A stretch of DNA of 35,712 nt from a virus. The DNA is taken from positions 1 to 35,712 of the IMG/VR virus record IMGVR_UViG_3300031660_000019; one strand, written 5' to 3'. The notes beneath the pieces are model-generated. The model did not search any database, had not been told where the DNA came from, and saw only the letters and a program-made list of their open reading frames with translations. A program made the translations under genes and the position numbers. This document shows positions 30,289 to 35,712 of this stretch, in pieces (positions within the stretch are counted from its first letter, which is position 1; every line of letters begins with the position of its first letter).

Positions 30289-30960
30289 GTGTCGTTTATA
30301 GTCGATCAGAAAAGCGAAGTCGGGAACTTTGTCAGCAGTCGCAATCGAGCGCGTCAGTTTGACTTCCTGCAAACGTCCTACGTCATCTATATGCACGTCG
30401 GCGGGCTGGAAATCGATCATGAGTTCATTTGCATTCTGAACGCCTACGCAACCCGGTACATCTCCCCTCAACCTGGCCGATATCGGCAACATTACAATGT
30501 AAAGGTTGGACAGCATGATCCCTCAGATTGGAGCTTAGTCTACAACGAAATGGAAGGGTTTCTGAACACCCTTCATGCTAATTGGGCCAACTGGTCGCCC
30601 TTTGAGGCCGCAGCCTATTGCCTCTGGGGGATTAACCATGTCCATCCATTTTGCGAAGGAAACGGGCGAACAGCGCGTGCTTTAAGCTACTACGTGTTAT
30701 GCTTGAAGCTCGGCCAGTGGCTGCCAGGCTCGACGACAGTCCTAGAATTAATCCGCCTGCAGCACCGTGAACACTATTGCGAGATTCTGCAGAGAATGCA
30801 CGATGGTAGGCAACGCCCCAGCATGATGACTGATCTTACTGAAATGACGGCGCTTATTATAGACCTAGTCCGCGAGCAGGTGGCAATCGCCAAGCAGGAG
30901 ATAGCGGCCAAAGGTGTTGAACCACCTAGCGGCGCTTCGGCAACTGATCCATCAGCGTGA
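30289..30960 (+). CDS. Fic/DOC-family AMP transferase (putative toxin)
   Basis: The 223-residue protein carries HPFCEGNGRTAR at 119-130, which fits the active Fic motif HxFx(D/E)GNGRxxR including the catalytic His119 and the acid Glu123. Upstream QHYNVKVGQHDPSDW and YNEMEGFL form the usual flap and following helix. Fic enzymes transfer AMP (or another nucleotide part) from ATP to target hydroxyl groups, and free Fic toxins can modify gyrase or other proteins. I see no inhibitory [S/T]xxxE[G/N] helix within the chain, so control must come from a partner or from low expression. The GTG start at 30289 has GAGG at 30278-30281 directly after the terminator T tract. It lies at the end of the phage and is probably a cargo gene. 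Confidence 0.85.
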   Translation: MSFIVDQKSEVGNFVSSRNRARQFDFLQTSYVIYMHVGGLEIDHEFICILNAYATRYISPQPGRYRQHYNVKVGQHDPSDWSLVYNEMEGFLNTLHANWANWSPFEAAAYCLWGINHVHPFCEGNGRTARALSYYVLCLKLGQWLPGSTTVLELIRLQHREHYCEILQRMHDGRQRPSMMTDLTEMTALIIDLVREQVAIAKQEIAAKGVEPPSGASATDPSA

Positions 30961-31108
30961 TGTTGATGATGCCGCGTTCCTTGGGGTAATCGTACCCTTG
31001 CAGCGCGCGGAGCACGATCCACGAAAAGCTCTGGCCATCGGCGTTCGTCTCGATCTTCTCGATCCGGTCAGGGTCATAAGTGACAATGGCGAATCGGCGG
31101 CGCGGCAT
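30926..31108 (-). CDS. Small hypothetical protein, reverse strand
   Basis: The 60-residue frame read leftward from the ATG at 31108 gives MPRRRFAIVTYDPDRIEKIE, then NADGQSFSWIVLRALQGYDYPKE and GIINITLMDQLPKRR. The amino-acid composition is protein-like, with alternating hydrophobic strands and a helix, but I know no family. It overlaps the end of the Fic gene by 35 bases in convergent orientation. It may mark the phage/chromosome boundary or be a host gene. Confidence 0.45.
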   Translation of the reverse strand: MPRRRFAIVTYDPDRIEKIETNADGQSFSWIVLRALQGYDYPKERGIINITLMDQLPKRR

Positions 31109-31115
31109 GCGCCTT

Positions 31116-31223
31116 TGTTCTCACTGTGTTCTCATCGCGTCAACCAGTATGGCAGCGGTCCCATTGTGTCAGCTTTTGTGTCAATCCTGTGCCACACTGT
31201 GCCGCTCGTTGCCGCTGTGTTCC
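31116..31223. repeat. Phased TGTG-type repeat array before tRNA-Arg
   Basis: Short repeats are spaced by about one helical turn: TGTTCTCA at 31116 and 31127 (11 bases), TGTGTCA at 31165 and 31177 (12), TGTGCC at 31188 and 31198 (10), and TGTGTTCC at 31216. Such phasing suggests a protein-binding array, for example recombinase arm sites. No gene is seen here. Confidence 0.45.
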
Positions 31224-31291
31224 GTTTCCGTTGACACCGACGATCCCCCGCACTACCCGAAAACCACGGCTTTCCGCCGTAAACAAGGCGC

Positions 31292-31368
31292 GCGCCCTTA
31301 GCTCAGCTGGATAGAGCGCGAGACTTCTAATCTTGAGGCCACAGGTTCGATTCCTGTAGGGCGCGCCA
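31292..31368 (+). tRNA. tRNA-Arg (anticodon UCU)
   Basis: The 77-base gene folds completely: acceptor GCGCCCT (31292-31298) pairs with AGGGCGC (31358-31364), the discriminator is G and CCA is encoded (31366-31368). The D arm is GCTC...GAGC, the anticodon arm CGAGA-CTTCTAA-TCTTG with anticodon TCT, and the T arm ACAGG-TTCGATT-CCTGT. It decodes AGA/AGG arginine codons, rare in high-GC genomes. tRNA-Arg genes are frequent integration targets; an integrase starts 96 bases past the 3' end. Confidence 0.97.
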
Positions 31369-31430
31369 GTCTTTTCAAACCCGGCTTTCTCACTTATCCT
31401 GGGGTTTCCAGCCGGTTGTGGCGCTGGAAC

Positions 31431-31453
31431 ACTGTTCCGATTTACTGTTCCGA
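31431..31453. repeat. 13-bp-spaced direct repeat before integrase
   Basis: ACTGTTCCGA occurs at 31431-31440 and 31444-31453, separated by TTT, between the tRNA and the integrase start. It could be a binding site for integrase arm domains or an excisionase, or an operator of the integrase gene. Confidence 0.5.
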
Positions 31454-31464
31454 ATGGCCGCAAT

Positions 31465-33306
31465 ATGAGTGGTCGGCGACCAGCGAATCTATCCCGGAGA
31501 GGGGCGGTTTATGTCGTCAGGTTGGGGATACCGAAGCACCTGCAGGGGAAGCTCGGCATCGCAGAAATCCGTCGATCCCTGCACACCAAAGATTTGTCGG
31601 AAGCAAAGCGTCGATGCGCTGATGCCCAGCGGTGGTTCGGGAAGCTTATGGACCGGATGATGGCAGAGCGCAGCTTATCAAGGGTGGATATTGAAGCCGC
31701 CGCGGACCGGTATTTTTCCAGCCTGATCACCAATCATGGCCCCTTGGAAGACGTGTCCGCCAATCCTGCGGACACTACAGCTTACAATTTGGAGATGAAC
31801 GCTGGACGTTTGGAGGCGCTGGATTTCCAGTTCCAAAACAACAAGTTTGATGGCGAAGTCGAGGCTACTGCGAGGGCGATGTTACGCGCCGTCGGTTTTG
31901 AGTTTGACAGCTTAGCACCCGATTTGGCCAAAACCGCTTTGACCCTTGCCGCTAGACTGGAACGACAGGAACTCCGTTTACTGTCCAGCCGAATTGAACG
32001 GCCAGGGCTTCCCTTTCAGGCCGATGATCCGGTTTTTGATCAAGAAGCCCTGAATTCGCCGATGGGGTTGCAAGCATATCCGCCGACTCATGGTAGCCAA
32101 CCGGTGGGAACAGGGAGGGTTCAAAGGCGCGAAAGGCTGCTGAATGTAGACCTGTTGGACACTATCCCAATGCCGTTTGCCGGAATGCCGCAATGCCTGA
32201 CGCTCGGACAGGCTGTGGCAATGTTTCTGATCAACCTTGAGGATCAAGGGTACAGCGTTTCCAAGCAGTGTGAGACAAAACGGGTCTTAGGGTGGCTGAC
32301 AACTGAGTTTGGTCCTGAGACATCTCTCGGTGAGATACAGATTCATCACGTGCGGGAATTCCGCGAATTGCTTGGCGGGTGTGCCAAGACACGGACCGGG
32401 CAGACCAAGCGTCTGCGTGAACATCAGACGGCTGATCCACTTCAAAGGATCAAGGGCGTGACTCATCGGCGCTATTTTTACTTCGTGAAAAATCTTTTCG
32501 AATGGGCTTTGCAGGATGGTTACATCTCGCTCGATCCCGCCGCCACGCTGGATGTCAAAGTCCGGCGGGGCGAAAAGGCAAAGTCGCCAGACTCGTTTTC
32601 CCCTGAGGAAGTCAGGCAATTTTTCAATCAGCCGGTTTTTCAAGGCCGCCAATCGTCTAGGCACCGTTTCACTAGCGGCAATTACCGCGTTAGAGATGGC
32701 CATTGGTGGTCGGCGGTGCTTCAAGCATTTTCCGGCACGCGAGCAGGCGAAATTTCACAGCTGCTGGCTTCCGACTTCTCGTTCGAAGGCGAGATTCCTT
32801 TTTTTTGGGTGCGCGAAGAGGATGAGGGTGGGGCCAGCACAAAATCGATAAAGACAGAAGCGTCTCGCCGCGCAATTCCCATTGCTCCGGCATTGATCGC
32901 GCTAGGCATCCGGGAATTTGTCGAAGCCAGGAAAAAGCGAAACCCGCATGGGAGGCTGTTCGATGAATTTCCATTGGGTGCGTCTGGCAAAAAGTCAGCC
33001 GGTATGTCGAAATTTTGGTCTCGATATCTGAGATCGGCTGGCCTGCATAAGCCTGGACGATCAACCCACGTCTGGCGGCACACGGTGGCGGGGCAACTCA
33101 GGTCAGCCGGCGTCTACGACGTTGAAATCGCTTATCTGCTAGGCCAAACTGCAGGGCAAGGGCAGCCGGCGCAAACTACGAAATACGGGGCTGATGCGTC
33201 TTTGATTAAACGGGTATACCGGGAATGCACGTTGAAGCTGGATTACGGATTTGATCCTGTGGAGCTTTTGGGTGGGCCGTACGTCAAGAAAATTCACGGT
33301 GAATAG
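31465..33306 (+). CDS. Large tyrosine integrase with DUF6538-like N-terminus
   Basis: This 613-residue recombinase begins with a DUF6538-like DNA-binding part (NLSRRGAVYVVRLGIP, LHTKDLSEAKRRCADA), common in integrases of genomic islands. A long middle region leads to a core-binding domain (about 240-365), then the catalytic domain: SGTRAGEI with Arg426, lysines near 460-463, HVWRH with His535 and Arg538, and TKYG with Tyr574. The second conserved His of the box (usually LGH) is replaced by Gln in YLLGQTAGQ (561). The gene runs away from tRNA-Arg, so it belongs to the element inserted at the tRNA 3' end. Codon use is less GC-rich than in the phage. Confidence 0.92.
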   Translation: MSGRRPANLSRRGAVYVVRLGIPKHLQGKLGIAEIRRSLHTKDLSEAKRRCADAQRWFGKLMDRMMAERSLSRVDIEAAADRYFSSLITNHGPLEDVSANPADTTAYNLEMNAGRLEALDFQFQNNKFDGEVEATARAMLRAVGFEFDSLAPDLAKTALTLAARLERQELRLLSSRIERPGLPFQADDPVFDQEALNSPMGLQAYPPTHGSQPVGTGRVQRRERLLNVDLLDTIPMPFAGMPQCLTLGQAVAMFLINLEDQGYSVSKQCETKRVLGWLTTEFGPETSLGEIQIHHVREFRELLGGCAKTRTGQTKRLREHQTADPLQRIKGVTHRRYFYFVKNLFEWALQDGYISLDPAATLDVKVRRGEKAKSPDSFSPEEVRQFFNQPVFQGRQSSRHRFTSGNYRVRDGHWWSAVLQAFSGTRAGEISQLLASDFSFEGEIPFFWVREEDEGGASTKSIKTEASRRAIPIAPALIALGIREFVEARKKRNPHGRLFDEFPLGASGKKSAGMSKFWSRYLRSAGLHKPGRSTHVWRHTVAGQLRSAGVYDVEIAYLLGQTAGQGQPAQTTKYGADASLIKRVYRECTLKLDYGFDPVELLGGPYVKKIHGE

Positions 33307-33467
33307 CGCCATGGCTGTCGTCGTGGTCTGTCAGAAGCTGGCAGGGAAAAGGTTCTTTTGAGTGGCGGAGCACCATTGTTTCTGTTATGCATCAGCCTGT
33401 GCCGAACGTGTTACAAAGCGCGGGCCGCAATTGGATTTAGCCTGCCACGCGTCGGAGGCTAGCTAGG

Positions 33468-34613
33468 TTGGCTGTTCAGATAAACGATCCGAGCGAAATT
33501 TCCTATAACAAGGGAAATTATCCTGATCCACAGCCGAATGAAACGCTTTACCCGATCAAAAAGGTAATGACAGATGGTAGGGAAGTTTGGATATCCCTTC
33601 CTCAGATAGACAATCTATCTATCATAATCCCGATAACTGGTGATGTTTTTCCCTCGGCCACGGCGAAGTCCATGGACGTCGAATCCCTGATCGCCTTGCT
33701 TGATGCTACCATCAACAACCCCCCGTTCAAACTCAGTGAAAACCTGTCGAAGGGTCAATACCTGAAGAGTGGCGCGTTGAAGTCCGCAACGATGGCCTTT
33801 GGGAAACGTGACACGAGAGTTTGGTTCGAGATTTTGCGAAAAAAGGGGAGTGCCCGGTTGAAGCTAGCCTTCAACCCCAGGAAGCTGGGGCAGAAGGGCA
33901 TGAGCGACCTTTCGGAGTTCTTGGCCCTGACATTCGACGTGCCAAAGGCATTGGCAAAGGCTGAAATCACCAAAGCCGATTTGGCCGTCGATGTGGTCGG
34001 TCTACATATATCCGAGGTGGCCGCATTTCACTCCACACAGGGCAAGAGGCTATCCTATCTTGGTCATGACGGAGACCTTGAGACCCTATACATCTTTGGC
34101 AAAAAGCACCCCTTCAAGCAGAAATCCGATCAGTGGGGGCCATTAAAGGCTGTTCATCCCGATAACCCGATGGGCACGTTGAGGGTCAGAATCTATGACA
34201 AGGTACGGGAACGCCAAGCCATCGGGCAAAAGCCCCCGTTTGGAGATTGTCCCGTGACACGGATCGAAATCATCGTGCCGAAGCATTGTTTGACCGACCT
34301 ACCCTCCCTTTGTCATCTCCCGGATCAGTTCAAAAAGCTGCGAGTAGGATACGTCAAAACCCAAATGCCTGCCAGCGTGACACTGTGGCCTAAATTCCAT
34401 TCGATATGCATGAGCCACAGCGCCGAGCGGGCAAGCGAAATCCTAAATCTGAACGAAGCAAACAGAAAGGCGTTTGCGTCGGCTCTGAAGGTGCAAAACG
34501 ATGATTTGGTCGGACCTGGCCACACTTGGTCGGTCTGGACGCAAGCGCTAGCTACCAGTAGCGTAAGTTTGCTGATCCAATCATGCCCCGTCGCTGGGCC
34601 TGTATCCGCATAA
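33468..34613 (+). CDS. Putative replication initiator (Rep_trans/RstA-like)
   Basis: The 381-residue protein starts at TTG with GGAGG at 33454-33458. Key features are ITKADLAVDVVGL near the middle, RVRIYDKVRERQA, and the following TRIEIIVPK. A D-x-A-x-D strand, a YDK-x-x-E motif and a closing R-x-E strand are shared with the Rep_trans/RstA group of rolling-circle initiators of filamentous phages and conjugative elements. I see no certain catalytic tyrosine, and no experimental support exists for this distant match, so the call is tentative. The gene lies 161 bases after the integrase. A rolling-circle initiator here would allow the element to replicate after excision. Confidence 0.5.
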   Translation: MAVQINDPSEISYNKGNYPDPQPNETLYPIKKVMTDGREVWISLPQIDNLSIIIPITGDVFPSATAKSMDVESLIALLDATINNPPFKLSENLSKGQYLKSGALKSATMAFGKRDTRVWFEILRKKGSARLKLAFNPRKLGQKGMSDLSEFLALTFDVPKALAKAEITKADLAVDVVGLHISEVAAFHSTQGKRLSYLGHDGDLETLYIFGKKHPFKQKSDQWGPLKAVHPDNPMGTLRVRIYDKVRERQAIGQKPPFGDCPVTRIEIIVPKHCLTDLPSLCHLPDQFKKLRVGYVKTQMPASVTLWPKFHSICMSHSAERASEILNLNEANRKAFASALKVQNDDLVGPGHTWSVWTQALATSSVSLLIQSCPVAGPVSA

Positions 34614-34707
34614 CAGTTGGAAAAGTCGCCTGACTGCCGGTTTGGGATTGTTTTCAAAGCAAATTCTGCAAGTTTAACACACAATCCACCCTTAACCGAA
34701 AACGCCC

Positions 34708-35361
34708 GTGACCGATTATGTTGTCTATCTTCGCGTATCTACTGGCAGGCAGGAGATATCTGGCCTCGGGATCGAAGCGCAGAGGGAAGCGGTAGTCCGC
34801 TATGCCGCACAGACTGCTGGGGTGTTGGTCGCTGAGTTCGTAGAAGTAGAATCCGGCGCGAAGTCTAACCGCCCTCAGCTTGCCAAGGCGCTGGCCCTGT
34901 GTCGCAAGACGAAGGCCACCATTCTCATTGCCCGGCTCGACCGGCTGTCTCGATCCCTATCGTTCGTGGCCCTGCTTCTTGATGCCAACGTCGAGATCAA
35001 ATGCTGCGATATGCCTGACGCCAACAGGCTGCTGCTCCAAATGCTGGCTGTATTTGCCGAACACGAACGCCAGATGATCCGTGATCGCACTCGGGCTGCA
35101 CTGGCTGCCGCTAAGGCTCGGGGAGTCGTGCTCGGGCGAAACGGCCATGTCTTGGCGGCGCAGAACCGCAAATCGGCGTTGGATTTTGCTGAGACCGTAA
35201 GGCCGCATGTTCGGGCTGCGCAGGAAGCTGGTATTCGGACGCTAGCGGGGATTGGGGACTATCTGACCTTGAACGGCATACGCACCTCGTCCGGGGGCAA
35301 GTGGCATCCTTGTACCGTGCAGCGGGTCTTGCACCGTCTGGAAACTCACCACTCTGGTTAG
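34708..35361 (+). CDS. Serine recombinase/resolvase family protein
   Basis: The 217-residue protein shows the resolvase catalytic domain: YLRVSTGRQ with Arg9 and Ser11, then ESGAKSNRPQL, ARLDRLSRS (76-83) and the long E-helix QMLAVFAEHERQMIRDRTRAAL. The C-terminal part (TLAGIGDYLTLNGIRTSSGGKWHPCTVQRVL) is a small helix-turn-helix domain. It probably cuts and rejoins DNA at a res-like site as a dimer or tetramer, resolving multimers or inverting a segment. The GTG start has no clear ribosome binding site. Its stop overlaps the end of a reverse-strand gene remnant by four bases. Confidence 0.88.
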   Translation: MTDYVVYLRVSTGRQEISGLGIEAQREAVVRYAAQTAGVLVAEFVEVESGAKSNRPQLAKALALCRKTKATILIARLDRLSRSLSFVALLLDANVEIKCCDMPDANRLLLQMLAVFAEHERQMIRDRTRAALAAAKARGVVLGRNGHVLAAQNRKSALDFAETVRPHVRAAQEAGIRTLAGIGDYLTLNGIRTSSGGKWHPCTVQRVLHRLETHHSG

Positions 35362-35585
35362 CCGACAGGCATTGCCGCAACTACAACTCCGGCAAGGCCG
35401 CATTCGTCGGGTCCGATGATATGGCCCGTGGCGAGAAGACTCGCCGCGACGAGATTTACGGCTGGCTCTTGGGCAATGGCCGTATTCAGGCAGGGCCAAG
35501 CGTTGGCGAACGCGGCAACCGCTAATTCCGCATCCCCCTCATGGTTTAGTGACTTCAATGATCCTGAGACGAACGCTTCCCAAAT
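35358..35585 (-). pseudogene. 3' remnant of a reverse-strand gene cut by IS66
   Basis: On the reverse strand an open frame of 75 residues plus stop runs from the IS boundary to 35358: IWEAFVSGSLKSLNHEGD, then AELAVAAFANAWPCLN, AIAQEPAVNLVAASLLATG and HIIGPDECG. The text reads as a real protein C-terminus, with two helices and hydrophobic strands, but I do not recognise a family. It begins directly at the presumed IS66 end, so I interpret it as the 3' part of a gene broken by the insertion. The 5' part should be on the far side of the IS, outside the window. Confidence 0.55.
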
Positions 35586-35712
35586 GTATCCATCCGGTGA
35601 GACGCGCGGGCGGATCGGATTTTATGCTGCTATGGCGGCGTTTTGAGTGGCCCAGTTCCATGGCAGCAGCTCGTCGAGCTTGCTCATGGGGCAATCCGCG
35701 ATGCGAGCGAGG
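35586..35712. mobile_element. IS66-family insertion sequence, one end
   Basis: The stretch contains the C-terminal end of an IS66 transposase gene on the reverse strand. The element's terminal inverted repeat probably begins near 35586 with GTATCCATCCGG; IS66 ends usually begin with GTA. The other end lies outside, so the repeat and its target duplication cannot be checked. Confidence 0.6.
35622..35712 (-). CDS. tnpC: IS66 transposase TnpC, C-terminal fragment
   Basis: Read from the right edge leftward, the frame gives LARIADCPMSKLDELLPWNW followed by ATQNAAIAA and a TAA stop (35624-35622). The DELLPWNW sequence is the characteristic end of IS66-family transposases. Only 29 residues are inside the window; the gene continues to the right. 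Confidence 0.88.
   Translation of the reverse strand, partial: LARIADCPMSKLDELLPWNWATQNAAIAA

Noticed and set aside
31140-31463. Reverse-strand frame across the tRNA with the sequence YRNRTCGLKIRSLALYPAELRA
   Set aside because: This is the well-known spurious translation of the antisense strand of a tRNA gene and not a protein.
35416-35646. Rightward frame of 76 codons at the right edge
   Set aside because: It crosses the IS66 boundary and opposes the transposase end and the gene remnant, which read much better as protein.
31369-35712. Second copy of the tRNA-Arg 3' end (attR) on the right
   Set aside because: I looked for the T-arm/acceptor sequence and found no second copy in the window; it must lie further right if it exists.
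1-35712. CRISPR array or rRNA genes
   Set aside because: No regular repeat-spacer structure and no rRNA sequence was seen.

Overview
The window is about 63% GC and reads as alphaproteobacterial DNA, most likely from a sphingomonad. I base this on a DUF2312/GapR-like gene, the style of the terminase and DUF6950-like genes, and the codon use; no taxonomic marker gene is present, so this is an inference. Nearly everything from the left edge to about 31 kb is one prophage of the HK97-capsid, long-tailed (siphovirus) type, read left to right and entered in the middle of its early region. The right 4.4 kb is a second, unrelated integrated element placed at the 3' end of a tRNA-Arg gene. The window closes inside an IS66-family insertion sequence.

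Prophage layout. 1-4476: tightly overlapping early operon with a DNA methyltransferase (partial), a zinc-ribbon protein, a cytosine-MTase-like protein, a CHC2/Toprim primase, a GapR-like DNA-binding protein and a D5/P4-type SF3 helicase. 4477-4791: non-coding block with seven copies of CAGACAGT in both orientations, a candidate replication origin or operator. 4792-8060: HTH protein, HNH nuclease, small and large terminase. 8071-13882: portal, ClpP-like protease, capsid, decoration-like protein, connector, closure protein, a 58-residue protein, gp10-like protein and tail terminator. 13895-15063: tail tube and a tail-assembly chaperone expressed as G and G-T through a GGGAAAG -1 frameshift site. 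15112-16850: an accessory cassette between chaperone and tape measure, with a secreted protein, a reverse-strand ribbon-helix-helix repressor, a two-palindrome control region, an unknown gene, a Rha-type regulator and a terminator. 16866-27247: tape measure, tail-tip proteins, a 1520-residue host-specificity protein and a self-cleaving S74 tail fibre. 27250-29798: lysis genes including endolysin, holin-like protein, Rz and an embedded Rz1. 30056-30960: a small protein and a Fic AMPylase, probably a toxin-antitoxin pair, with a strong terminator between them.

Boundary and second element. A TGTG-rich array with helical spacing (31116-31223) and a tRNA-Arg(UCU) gene (31292-31368) follow. The tRNA reads rightward and the integrase starts 96 bases past its 3' end, so the integrase belongs to the element on the right rather than to the phage. 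That element carries the large tyrosine integrase, a probable Rep_trans/RstA-like replication initiator and a small serine recombinase. A reverse-strand gene remnant then ends at the IS66 element.

The most interesting candidates are the Rha/RHH switch inside the tail operon, the CAGACAGT origin-like block behind the primase/GapR/helicase operon, the Fic pair with its intercistronic terminator, and the integrase-Rep-resolvase element at tRNA-Arg.
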